From Gammaproteobacteria bacterium (GTDB taxonomy: Bacteria; Pseudomonadota; Gammaproteobacteria; Coxiellales; Coxiellaceae), in contig JAHFRQ010000002.1 in NCBI GenBank assembly GCA_023266215.1, positions 80,001-144,000 on the forward strand: 64,000 bases of DNA. The letters run 5' to 3'. A program made the translations under genes and the position numbers. Positions 43,690 to 52,078 of the stretch are shown here, piece by piece. Each line of letters opens with the position of its first letter. The stretch's first letter is position 1. The notes beneath the pieces are model-generated. The model was not told the origin of the DNA, searched no databases, and saw only the letters and a program-made list of their open reading frames with translations.

Positions 43690-45171
43690 ATGGCTTTGGT
43701 TAAATTAATCTTCGCAAGTCTATTATTGCTATCTTGCTCAGCGCTTGCTGACAATTATCCCGCTTATCCAACGCCCGCTTTGCCATCTGATGCTGCAAAA
43801 TCGGCTGAAATACAGCGCGGCGAATACTTGGTGAAACTGGGTGACTGCGTTGCCTGTCACACAGCGCCAAACGGCGGCAAAGCTTTAGCGGGTGGATTTT
43901 CGATCAAAACGCCTTTTGGCACTATTTATACACCCAATTTAACGCCCGATAAAAAAACAGGCATTGGCAATTGGACAGATGCGCAATTTATTAAAGCCAT
44001 GCGCGAAGGTATTTCGCCAGAAGGGAAATATTATTACCCCGCTTTTCCGTATTTATATTTCAATAAAATTAACACAGCGGATTTATTGGCCATTAAAGCT
44101 TATTTAGATGCTATTCCTGCGGTGAATAATACGCCGCCGAAAAACACCATGATGTTTCCGTTTAATTGGCGCTTTTTGCAATTGGGCTGGCGCATACTAT
44201 TTTTCCATCCTGATAAAACAGGTGCATTTCAAACTGATCACGGTGCCTATTTGGTAGAAGGCCTGGGACATTGCGCGATGTGTCACACGCCATCGTATTA
44301 TTTATTTTCAAAAAACTTGCCGCTGGCAGCGCCGATTCAAAAATATAATCTAACAGGTGGCATGGTTGAAAATTTTTTCGCGCCGAATATTTCTAGCTCT
44401 GGTTTGAAAAACGCAAGCGTGCAAGATATCAGCGCTGTTTTCAAACAAAATAAAATGATTGGTGGCGGCGCTGTACAAGGCCCCATGTTAGATGCCAATG
44501 AAAATAGTTTGAAATATTTAAGCGACGATGATGTCGTTGCGATCGCGGCTTATTTAAAATCAGTGAAAAGCATTGAACCGCCCAAACCCAAAACAGGCAA
44601 AGGCTTATCTGCCGGCAAAGCGATTTTTAATCAATACTGCACAGGCTGTCACATGACAGGTGCCGGTGGCGCGCCTAAAATAGGCGATCAAACGGCATGG
44701 GCGCCTTTAATAAAACAAGGCATGCCAGCATTGTATCAAAATGCGATCAAAGGGATTAACGGCATGCCAGCCAAAGGTGCTTGCTCTTCTTGTTCTGATC
44801 AAGACATTCAAAATGCCGTGCAATACATGGTGAGTGAAACTCAAGGCGAAAATGGAATAGCCGCGCCGAAAAAAGTCGGTGATGCGCCAAAGCAATACAC
44901 GATGGCAGATGGAAAGGCACTGTACACACAATATTGCTCAGCTTGTCATGATGGTCACTATCCCGGCGCACCTGTTGTCGGCGACAAAGCTGCGTGGGCA
45001 CCTATTTTACAACAAGGCATGGATGTCATGATTTTAAATACGGTCAATGGCATAAATAATATGCCGCCACGCGGCAGCTGCAAACAATGCGATGACGCGC
45101 AGTTAATCGCCGCTGTAAAATACATGGCAGATACCAGCAAGTCAGACAATAAAGATTATTCGTTGTGGTAA
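43690..45171 (+). CDS. Periplasmic tetraheme cytochrome c
   Basis: 493 residues, with a signal peptide cut after SALA. Four CxxCH sites: CVACH (53-57), CAMCH (about 198), CTGCH (about 319) and CSACH (about 418). The first two lie in an alcohol-dehydrogenase cytochrome-subunit-like region (TPFGTIYTPNLTPDKKTGIG). The last two form tandem cytochrome c5-type domains, each ending with the extra CxxC typical of c5 (CSSCSDQD, CKQCDDAQ). Probably an electron carrier between a dehydrogenase or the bc1 complex and the terminal oxidase. Looks like a fusion of three cytochrome modules. Confidence 0.88.
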   Translation: MALVKLIFASLLLLSCSALADNYPAYPTPALPSDAAKSAEIQRGEYLVKLGDCVACHTAPNGGKALAGGFSIKTPFGTIYTPNLTPDKKTGIGNWTDAQFIKAMREGISPEGKYYYPAFPYLYFNKINTADLLAIKAYLDAIPAVNNTPPKNTMMFPFNWRFLQLGWRILFFHPDKTGAFQTDHGAYLVEGLGHCAMCHTPSYYLFSKNLPLAAPIQKYNLTGGMVENFFAPNISSSGLKNASVQDISAVFKQNKMIGGGAVQGPMLDANENSLKYLSDDDVVAIAAYLKSVKSIEPPKPKTGKGLSAGKAIFNQYCTGCHMTGAGGAPKIGDQTAWAPLIKQGMPALYQNAIKGINGMPAKGACSSCSDQDIQNAVQYMVSETQGENGIAAPKKVGDAPKQYTMADGKALYTQYCSACHDGHYPGAPVVGDKAAWAPILQQGMDVMILNTVNGINNMPPRGSCKQCDDAQLIAAVKYMADTSKSDNKDYSLW

Positions 45172-45209
45172 CACGCTGATTACCTTGTCGTGTTTTTATA
45201 AGTGCAACT

Positions 45210-45647
45210 TTAGATTTGCACCATACTCACTTCTAATCGCTGTCCCAGAGCGTGCAGCACAAATTCGATGCGTGGAATTTTTGATTGGTAATAAGGATCA
45301 ATTAATCGTCTTATTTCTTTTTCATCGCAATCAATTTTTTTGGCAAGCGCAATATTGGTCAAATGTTTTTCTCTCATTAAAACATAAAGCGCGGCCTTAG
45401 CTGATAATGTCGCCGATAATGAAACAGAGTGCTTATTCTTTGCTATTTTTTTTGGTTCTGGAATATCCAATTTCATTATCATTCGATTAGCAATAGTTTC
45501 TTCTAAGCAATCAACTGCCTCACTCAAGGCATCTTCGATAGATTCGCCCTGTGTAATTGCTTCAGGCAGGTCTAAAAATATGACAGTGTAACCGCCTGAT
45601 TTTTGTTTTTTTAATTGAATCGGAAATGTAAATCTATGAACGCTCAT
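45210..45647 (-). CDS. hicB: HicB-family antitoxin
   Basis: 145 residues. The N-terminal partial RNase H-like HicB fold (YTVIFLDLPEAITQGESIED, then ALSEAVDCLEETI) is followed by a C-terminal DNA-binding helix region (LTNIALAKKIDCDEKEIRRL). Neutralises HicA and represses the operon. It follows hicA by six bases. An operator-like palindrome sits in the promoter. Confidence 0.9.
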   Translation of the reverse strand: MSVHRFTFPIQLKKQKSGGYTVIFLDLPEAITQGESIEDALSEAVDCLEETIANRMIMKLDIPEPKKIAKNKHSVSLSATLSAKAALYVLMREKHLTNIALAKKIDCDEKEIRRLIDPYYQSKIPRIEFVLHALGQRLEVSMVQI

Positions 45648-45653
45648 AATATA

Positions 45654-45869
45654 TTACCTCAGATCATTTTCTTTAATATTAAGTTGCTTTAGCATGGCAT
45701 GAAAAGTACCCGTTTTTAACTCATCCTTTAAGCTACGAATAATCGTAAAGCGCTCGCCATAAAACAAAGTACTGTGACTGCCTTTTCCTCTGCGCTGCAA
45801 AAGCCGCACAGAAATATTATTTCTTTTTCCCAGCGCTTTAAGTTTCCTAAAAAATTCAGATCCCTTCAT
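45654..45869 (-). CDS. hicA: HicA-family mRNA interferase toxin
   Basis: 71 residues with the double-stranded RNA-binding-like fold of HicA. The catalytic His32 is in GKGSHSTLF, and the C-terminal GTFHAMLKQLNIKENDL matches the family's GTLRSILRQ-like helix. Toxin-first gene order is usual for hicAB. Key residues appear intact. Confidence 0.9.
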   Translation of the reverse strand: MKGSEFFRKLKALGKRNNISVRLLQRRGKGSHSTLFYGERFTIIRSLKDELKTGTFHAMLKQLNIKENDLR

Positions 45870-45890
45870 GCAATACCCTCACCTATTATT

Positions 45891-45916
45891 TTCGGACGAA
45901 ATAGTCCGAATGTCAA
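45891..45916 (-). promoter_or_regulatory. hicAB operator overlapping the -35 region
   Basis: On the minus strand a consensus TTGACA (-35) is followed directly by the 20-bp palindrome TTCGGAC-TATTTC-GTCCGAA, which fills the spacer to the -10. This is the expected site for HicB autorepression. Both elements are seen in the sequence; the binding is inferred. Confidence 0.6.
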
Positions 45917-46019
45917 GTTAATAAAATGAGAAATAATACTGCTGATATTTCAGTAGTGCAATACCGTATTTTGTATATTATTCAAGCTTTAACAAGGCCC
46001 CGTTGAGCACGTCACAGCA

Positions 46020-47057
46020 CTAAGCATTAAAATACTGAGAAACCATTTCATCTGTTACATTATTTAATTCCGACGGATTCCATTGCGGGTGATGATCTTT
46101 GTCGATCACCATGGCGCGAATGCCGTCAAAAAAATCATGTCCCAACAGCATTTGCTTTGCAATGAAAAAATCCATCTCGATCACCTGATCAAAACTCATG
46201 GATTTCGCGCGACGAAATTGCTCCAATGTTACTTTTAAACTGGTGGGTGAGCGCTGTTGTAATTGATCAAATATTTCAGCACAAAAATTATTTTGATTAT
46301 TTTTTAAAGTATTTATAATTTTCTCAACTGATTCTTGTGAAAAACAATTTTGTATTATGTCATTATTTTTTAATAAATCACTTTGCTTAGTTTGCTCAGA
46401 TTGAATCTCAACAGCATTAATTATTTCAGTGACTCTATTTTTATCAGAAAAATTAAAATCAGTTTCAATTAATTTTTTTTCAAGATTATGTAAATTTTCA
46501 CTCGGTACAATATGCTTTATTAAATTTAACTCTTTAGCATCGGCGGCATTAATAGTATTGCCCGTTAATCCTAAATATATTCCCATTGCATTCGGCAACC
46601 TGCTCAAATAATAAGATGCGCCCACATCGGGAAAATAGCCAATTTTCGTCTCTGGCATCGCCAATTTAAGGTTTTCCGTGCCGATAGGATGCGAGCCATG
46701 AATTGAAATGCCGACACCTGCGCCCATAGTAATGGCGTTTAGAAAAGAAATATAAGGTTTGGGATAATGATAAATTAAGCTGTCGACTGCATATTCTAAG
46801 GCGAAATAATCGCTGGTTTTTTCAATCGACTCATGTCTGTTTTGATAAATTTCGCGTAAATCACCGCCGGCGCAAAATGCTTTTTCGCAACTGGATTTAA
46901 TTAAAACTGCTTTAATAGAGGCGTCATTTTTCCATTTCTCTAATTCCGAAAATAATATTGAAAACATTTCACCGCTAATCGCATTTAATGCCGCAGCGCG
47001 ATTTAATGTAATTATTCCAAGATTATTTTTTATTTCAAATAAAATATTGTTTTGCAA
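46020..47057 (-). CDS. Enoyl-CoA hydratase/isomerase family protein (3-hydroxyisobutyryl-CoA hydrolase-like)
   Basis: 345 residues from TTG 47057, preceded by GGAG at the proper distance; an earlier TTG (47087) overlaps the HEPN gene. The crotonase fold shows LNRAAALNAIS, the oxyanion segment AFCAGGDLREIY and TMGAGVGISIHGSHPIGTEN with LAMPETKIGYFPDVGASYYL. The long C-terminal extension and PDVGASY match the HIBYL-CoA hydrolase branch of valine degradation. The substrate is inferred. It probably shares a transcript with MNT-HEPN upstream. Confidence 0.85.
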   Translation of the reverse strand: MQNNILFEIKNNLGIITLNRAAALNAISGEMFSILFSELEKWKNDASIKAVLIKSSCEKAFCAGGDLREIYQNRHESIEKTSDYFALEYAVDSLIYHYPKPYISFLNAITMGAGVGISIHGSHPIGTENLKLAMPETKIGYFPDVGASYYLSRLPNAMGIYLGLTGNTINAADAKELNLIKHIVPSENLHNLEKKLIETDFNFSDKNRVTEIINAVEIQSEQTKQSDLLKNNDIIQNCFSQESVEKIINTLKNNQNNFCAEIFDQLQQRSPTSLKVTLEQFRRAKSMSFDQVIEMDFFIAKQMLLGHDFFDGIRAMVIDKDHHPQWNPSELNNVTDEMVSQYFNA

Positions 47058-47079
47058 AATAACTCCGAACAAACCAAGT

Positions 47080-47457
47080 TCAAGCAAGATCTTTCATTGC
47101 GTTAATAAATATTGCGGCTTGCTTTACAACCCACTCAGCTTGCTCTACCTCAATTGAGTCGCCTTTATAATCGGCTATTAATCTTAAATCTTCTGCTTTA
47201 TTTAATGTTTTGCCAAGCTCCACCGTAACAATTTTTGTCTTGACCAAGTGCATGCTAAACGATGTGATTAACCCACCATGTGTTTTAATGGTCTCAAGTG
47301 GCACACTCGGATTCTTTAAAAGTAACGCAGCTCGTGCTGCATCAAACATCGCATAGTAGGCGCGGTTACAAGCACCATCAACATCGCCAGCTTTAAGTAA
47401 TATCTTTGCCGACTCTGCTGCACGCTCTGCTTTATCAAGCAAGTCCTGAAAATTCAT
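47080..47457 (-). CDS. HEPN domain protein (partner of the MNT nucleotidyltransferase)
   Basis: 125 residues, all helical. The HEPN core reads ACNRAYYAMFDAARAALLL. The usual RNase motif R-x6-H would place His at residue 39; here Arg32 is present but position 39 is Asp, so ribonuclease activity may be lost or altered. It follows the MNT gene with a four-base overlap (ATGA). Together they form an MNT-HEPN toxin-antitoxin-like pair in which the MNT member adenylylates the HEPN protein in studied cases. Confidence 0.85.
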   Translation of the reverse strand: MNFQDLLDKAERAAESAKILLKAGDVDGACNRAYYAMFDAARAALLLKNPSVPLETIKTHGGLITSFSMHLVKTKIVTVELGKTLNKAEDLRLIADYKGDSIEVEQAEWVVKQAAIFINAMKDLA

Positions 47458-47798
47458 AGTCGAATTCCTTCGCGATTAATATTTTCAAGCAAGCGCGGAT
47501 TCGAATAATTTTCCGGATGCTGCCATTCCTCTTCCCAAATTGGAAGAGGCTGAATTCGAATACCAGTATCCAACAGTACATCATATGCAATATCATCCAT
47601 AGAAAGCTTCACCGTAACGAATTTTCCGGGAATGCCTTTGAGCAAAACTGCCAAGTCTGCATCACTGTCTGGTCGATGAGACAAACGAGCTCGGCTTCCG
47701 AAAAGTATTACGTCCGTAACCGTATAATTTAAAGCAGCTTTTTCAATAAAAAATTGAATGGCTTTTTGTGTTTCAATATCTATTTTTCGAGTTTTCAT
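47454..47798 (-). CDS. MNT-type nucleotidyltransferase
   Basis: 114 residues with the minimal nucleotidyltransferase signature ILFGSRARLSHRPDSDADL: Gly34-Ser35 and the metal-binding Asp46/Asp48. The C-terminal half is typical for MNT antitoxins paired with HEPN. A promoter may lie in the 38-bp gap after the ABC ATPase gene or further upstream. Overlaps the HEPN gene. Confidence 0.87.
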   Translation of the reverse strand: MKTRKIDIETQKAIQFFIEKAALNYTVTDVILFGSRARLSHRPDSDADLAVLLKGIPGKFVTVKLSMDDIAYDVLLDTGIRIQPLPIWEEEWQHPENYSNPRLLENINREGIRL

Positions 47799-47816
47799 GT
47801 CAATTTTTACCTTTCA

Positions 47817-47836
47817 AGACGCGATAAATCGCGTCT
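47817..47836. repeat. Perfect 8-bp-arm palindrome (interspersed-type)
   Basis: AGACGCGA-TAAA-TCGCGTCT directly after the ABC ATPase stop codon, flanked by CTACAA. It lacks a T-run, so it is not a typical terminator. Its right half plus flank (GATAAATCGCGTCTCT) also occurs at 13549-13564. Confidence 0.5.
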
Positions 47837-49444
47837 CTACAATTCTGGAACTGAGCTTAATAGCTGCTTCGTATAATCATGCTGTGGAAATTGTAACACA
47901 TTTTGAGTAAATCCGGTTTCGACAATTTTACCCTGATACATAACAGCAACACGATGTGCCAAATACGCAACAACAGATAAATTATGCGTGATTAATAGAT
48001 ATGAAATCCCCTGAGATTGCTGTAATTTATCGAGCAGCTCCAAAATTTGCTGTTGTGTTGAAACATCTAAAGCGCTCGTGGGTTCATCTAAAATTAATAA
48101 CTTGGGTGATAACGTCAACGCACGCGCAATACATATTCTCTGTCTTTGACCGCCTGAAAATTCGTGAGGATATCTATAAATAATATCTGCGGGCAACTCT
48201 ACTTGTTCTAATATTTTAGAAATAATAGGGATTATTTCTTTTTTATTTTTTATTTTCTGTTGAATAATCAATCCTTCACTCAGGCTATCTAAAATTAACA
48301 TGCGTGGATTTAATGCGCTAAAAGGATCTTGAAATATGATCTGCATATCAGCGCGCAATTTTCTTAACTTGCTACTGGATATTTTATTAAGCATAATATT
48401 ACTAAAATTGATGTCGCCAGAAGTATTTTTAATTAATTGTAAAATACCCTTGGCTGTCGTTGTTTTTCCAGAGCCTGACTCGCCCACAATGGCCAGTGTT
48501 TCACCTGATTTAATATCAAATGAAATATTATCCACTGCTTTGACATAACTTTTAATTTTTTTAAAAAATCCGCTGCGTATCGGAAAATAAATTTTAAGCT
48601 GATCAACAGCCAAAATAGGCTTATTTTTTTCAGGATTAACGGCGTGAATGCGCGCTAGATTAGGCAATACCGCGTTAATTAATTGCTGGCTGTAAATTTC
48701 TTTTGGGTTATTAAAAAAATCGTTTGTATTATTTTCTTCTATTATTTTTCCATTTTTTAAAACTGTAATATCATCTGCAATGCTCGCAACAACGGATAAA
48801 TCATGGCCGATAAATAATAAAGCGCAGTTTCTGGTTTCTTTTAGTTTTCGCAATAAATCTAATACTTGTTTTTGAATAGTCACGTCTAATGCGGTCGTGG
48901 GTTCATCTGCAATAATAATTTTTGGCTCTGCTGCAATCGCAATAGCAATCATCGCGCGTTGTCGCATACCGCCTGATAATTGATGCGGGTAGGATTCATA
49001 ACATCTTTTGACATCATCAATTCCCATCTCACGCAATAATTCAAGGCAGCGTGCTTGTCTCTCTCTTTTATTCAATTTTAAATGTAATTTAATTATTTCT
49101 GATAATTGCTGGCCAATGGTTAAAACGGGATTTAAAGCAGACATGGCGTCTTGAAAAATAATGCCAATTTCTTTTCCGCGAATGGCTCGCATTTTTTTTT
49201 CAGAATAATTTAATAAATTTTCATTTTGAAATAATATTTCACTTTCTGGTGAAACACCTGCGCCATAAGGTAATAATTGCAGAATAGCTAATGCTGATAG
49301 GGTTTTTCCACTTCCTGATTCGCCCACCAAACCCATGCAGCAACCTGATTTTAATATCAGATTAAACTGATCAACAACTACTTGCGTTTTTTCTCGTGAC
49401 GCAAAGGCTATTGTCAAATTTTTTATTTCAAGCGCATGCATCAT
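47837..49444 (-). CDS. yejF: Fused double ABC ATPase, peptide importer (YejF-like)
   Basis: 535 residues with two complete ATPase domains: Walker A GESGSGKT at 41-48 and again near 320, signature motifs LSGGMRQR and FSGGQRQR, Walker B IIADEPTTALDV and LILDEPTSALDV, and OppD/F-type tails. This two-in-one layout is typical of YejF, which powers YejABE microcin C/peptide import. No permease is adjacent; the Yej-like permeases at 7.2-9.2 kb lack an ATPase, so they probably work together. Its start overlaps an exported gamma-glutamylcyclotransferase-like gene. Confidence 0.9.
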   Translation of the reverse strand: MMHALEIKNLTIAFASREKTQVVVDQFNLILKSGCCMGLVGESGSGKTLSALAILQLLPYGAGVSPESEILFQNENLLNYSEKKMRAIRGKEIGIIFQDAMSALNPVLTIGQQLSEIIKLHLKLNKRERQARCLELLREMGIDDVKRCYESYPHQLSGGMRQRAMIAIAIAAEPKIIIADEPTTALDVTIQKQVLDLLRKLKETRNCALLFIGHDLSVVASIADDITVLKNGKIIEENNTNDFFNNPKEIYSQQLINAVLPNLARIHAVNPEKNKPILAVDQLKIYFPIRSGFFKKIKSYVKAVDNISFDIKSGETLAIVGESGSGKTTTAKGILQLIKNTSGDINFSNIMLNKISSSKLRKLRADMQIIFQDPFSALNPRMLILDSLSEGLIIQQKIKNKKEIIPIISKILEQVELPADIIYRYPHEFSGGQRQRICIARALTLSPKLLILDEPTSALDVSTQQQILELLDKLQQSQGISYLLITHNLSVVAYLAHRVAVMYQGKIVETGFTQNVLQFPQHDYTKQLLSSVPEL

Positions 49445-50151
49445 TGTGAAGGCTTAGTCTGATAGACGGAGGGTAGCATTTGTTGCAGCAGCATATCTAC
49501 CGCTTGAATATCGGATGCAGTAATGTAAGCGCGTCGTTTGATTAAATGATCTTGCATCCACTCTGCGTGCCAATTACTGGTTGTGACAATGCATTGTTTT
49601 GCAAATCCATCTAAGTGATAGTCTCTTTCAAGCGCAATGCAGCCTGTTAAAAACACATCAACATATCCCTGAGAAATCGGCGCGTCTTTTATTGGATCAC
49701 GAAATAAATCATTGCTCGGAATATAAATCCAAAATTGCCCGCTTGATAATTTTGCTCCTGCTAATTGACGCAGTTCATCGCGCGTCACTGCTTTTCGACA
49801 GAATCCATATTCTCTTTGATCCAGTTTTTCCATCAGTTCTGAGTTAGATAAGCGAAAAACAGAAGCATTAATTAAATAGCCTGGATGCTGAACAATGCCG
49901 ACTAACATTTCGCGCGGTGATCGTGCCGGCACCACGCCCCACGTGCGTTGATACCCCAATAACTCAACAGGTATGTTCGCGCTTGCGTTTGAATCTGTTT
50001 GTCTCACAGCGTGATTATTCATAAAATTGCCATAACCCACGATATATTGTGGTTTTGTGCCATCGATTTGGGGATAGCATGAATCAGAAAAAGCGCTCAA
50101 TGTGCAAGCTAAAAAAATAGTGGTGATTAAGATAAGAATAAATCGTCGCAT
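49441..50151 (-). CDS. Exported gamma-glutamylcyclotransferase-like protein
   Basis: 236 residues, with a signal peptide ending in LSAFS. The mature part opens with YIVGYGNFMNNHAVRQ, equivalent to the YGSLxxxxSR substrate-binding motif of the GGCT fold, and has the later LDQREYGFCRKAV segment where the catalytic acid is found (Glu in REYGF). GGCTs release 5-oxoproline from gamma-glutamyl amino acids and are mostly cytosolic, so export is unusual. Translationally coupled (ATGA) to the YejF-like ATPase, hinting at periplasmic trimming of gamma-glutamyl peptides. Activity is inferred. Confidence 0.65.
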   Translation of the reverse strand: MRRFILILITTIFLACTLSAFSDSCYPQIDGTKPQYIVGYGNFMNNHAVRQTDSNASANIPVELLGYQRTWGVVPARSPREMLVGIVQHPGYLINASVFRLSNSELMEKLDQREYGFCRKAVTRDELRQLAGAKLSSGQFWIYIPSNDLFRDPIKDAPISQGYVDVFLTGCIALERDYHLDGFAKQCIVTTSNWHAEWMQDHLIKRRAYITASDIQAVDMLLQQMLPSVYQTKPSQ

Positions 50152-50199
50152 AGAAAACTTCCCTGTTGTTTTACTCTGCGTTTATCATACCTTAAAAAG

Positions 50200-51600
50200 C
50201 TACTTTCGCGCCACACCCGTTTCACGCGCCGCCTTTGTTACAGCTTCTGCCACTTTAATGGCAACTTCAGGATTAAAGACGCTGGGAATAATATAATCGC
50301 GCGATAAAGCAGCGGCATCGACACAATTGGCAATGGCATACGCTGCAGCCAATTGCATTTCAATATTAATATCACTGGCCTGACAATCTAAGGCGCCGCG
50401 AAAAATACCCGGAAAGGCAAGTAAATTATTTATTTGGTTTGGATAATCACTGCGGCCGGTTGCCATGATAGCCACATGGGGCGCTGCAATTTCAGGCATA
50501 ATTTCAGGATCTGGATTAGCCATCGCAAAGACAATTGGGTCTTTGTTCATGTTTTTTAAATCTTCCACTTGTAAAATATTAGGTGCTGATAATCCTACAA
50601 ATACATCGGCATTTTTAATGGCATCATAAAGCGTTCCTGATTGATTGTCGGGGTTAGTTCGCGCAACATATTTTTTCTTAACCTCATCCAAATCAGTCCG
50701 TGATGTTGATAGCACGCCTTTTCGATCACAGCCAATAATATTCTTAACACCTAAATCTAATAACATATTAGTACAAGCTGTTCCTGCAGCACCAACACCG
50801 TTGAAAACAACTTTAATATCCGACATTTTTTTATTCACGATTTTTAATGCATTAATTAATGCGGCAGTCATCACAGCAGCAGTGCCATGTTGATCATCAT
50901 GAAAAACAGGAATGTCTAATTCTGCTTTTAATCGATTTTCAATTTCAAAACAACGCGGCGATGAAATATCTTCTAAATTAATACCGCCAAATGCAGGCGC
51001 GATAATTTTGACGGTTCGAATAATTTCTTCAATGTTTTTTGTGTCTAAACAAATCGGGAACGCATCGACGTTACCAAACTGCTTAAACAACATCGCTTTG
51101 CCCTCCATCACCGGCATTGCAGCCAAAGGTCCAATATCGCCTAGTCCTAAAACAGCTGTACCATCGGTTACAACCGCCACCATATTTTTCTTAATCGTAA
51201 AGTTATAGGCTTTTTCAGGCGAATTATGAATAGCCATGCAAACACGCGCAACACCGGGTGTATACACCATAGACAAATCATCGCGATGCTTTACTGCAAT
51301 TTTTCCAACGACTTCAATTTTTCCGCCCAAATGCAGCTTAAAAGTACGATCCGACATGTGTCGCAATTCAACCGATTGGATTTTTTCAAGCGCATTATAA
51401 ATTTGCTGTGCGTGCTGCTCGTTTTGCGTTTCAATGGTAATATCACGTATGATTTGTCCATCCTCTGTGCTCACAATATCAATCGCGCCGACTCTGCCTT
51501 CTAATTGATTGATCATGGCCAATACTTCAGGGAAACCCGTGCCTTGTTGGGGTGTGGAAATGCGAATTGCATAGGAATTACTTGCGCTGGTGATCATCAT
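50200..51600 (-). CDS. NAD(P)-dependent malic enzyme with N-terminal ACT domain
   Basis: Oxidatively decarboxylates malate to pyruvate. 466 residues: an ACT-like regulatory domain at about 10-85 (YAIRISTPQQGTGFPEVLAM), then the catalytic part with VYTPGVARVCMAI, VTDGTAVLGLGDIGPLAAMP, the metal-binding FHDDQHGTA and the Rossmann VFNGVGAAGTACTNML. The ACT-fused short malic enzyme is known in alpha- and gammaproteobacteria. Monocistronic; an ATG one codon later is possible. Confidence 0.95.
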   Translation of the reverse strand: MMITSASNSYAIRISTPQQGTGFPEVLAMINQLEGRVGAIDIVSTEDGQIIRDITIETQNEQHAQQIYNALEKIQSVELRHMSDRTFKLHLGGKIEVVGKIAVKHRDDLSMVYTPGVARVCMAIHNSPEKAYNFTIKKNMVAVVTDGTAVLGLGDIGPLAAMPVMEGKAMLFKQFGNVDAFPICLDTKNIEEIIRTVKIIAPAFGGINLEDISSPRCFEIENRLKAELDIPVFHDDQHGTAAVMTAALINALKIVNKKMSDIKVVFNGVGAAGTACTNMLLDLGVKNIIGCDRKGVLSTSRTDLDEVKKKYVARTNPDNQSGTLYDAIKNADVFVGLSAPNILQVEDLKNMNKDPIVFAMANPDPEIMPEIAAPHVAIMATGRSDYPNQINNLLAFPGIFRGALDCQASDINIEMQLAAAYAIANCVDAAALSRDYIIPSVFNPEVAIKVAEAVTKAARETGVARK

Positions 51601-51730
51601 CTACCTCTTTACTGTGAATATAAGCGGGCAAGTTTAACATAAAAAACCGCGAAGTTAACAAGATGTTCTTTTGAAAATCAAATTGCTATCATAGAAAAGT
51701 CAAACCCATTGTTTCAAAAGGAGAAAACGT

Positions 51731-52078
51731 ATGTCTAACACAAATTCGACCAAGAACGCGGTAATTATTTTGCTGATCGCCATGCTGATTCTGGTGATTG
51801 GCTTTCATTTAGTATTACCCCTGCTGGGCATTACCATTGCTGTTACAGCTGGAATGTGGGGAGTGGCGATTTCTGCTGTCGTTGTTTTATGCATTGCCTC
51901 ATTGCTATTTTTTGTTTTCACGGGCGCTGCTATTTTAGTGACTGCCATTATCGCGGGGATTATTGCGATTGTCTCTATTGTTTTATTCCCTCTTTTGTTT
52001 CCACTCTTAATTCCATTGTTATTATTAATGGGATTGATTGCATTAATCAGAAAGAAAAAAGTGAATAGCGAATCATGA
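51731..52078 (+). CDS. Small membrane protein
   Basis: 115 residues that are almost entirely hydrophobic, with three or four spans (AVIILLIAMLILVIGFHLVL; TAGMWGVAISAVVVLCIASL; a long LFPLLFPLLIPLLLL stretch) and a short basic tail. AAAAGGAG lies before the ATG. Overlaps the next gene by four bases, so it belongs to a three-gene membrane-protein operon. No family recognised with certainty. Confidence 0.65.
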   Translation: MSNTNSTKNAVIILLIAMLILVIGFHLVLPLLGITIAVTAGMWGVAISAVVVLCIASLLFFVFTGAAILVTAIIAGIIAIVSIVLFPLLFPLLIPLLLLMGLIALIRKKKVNSES

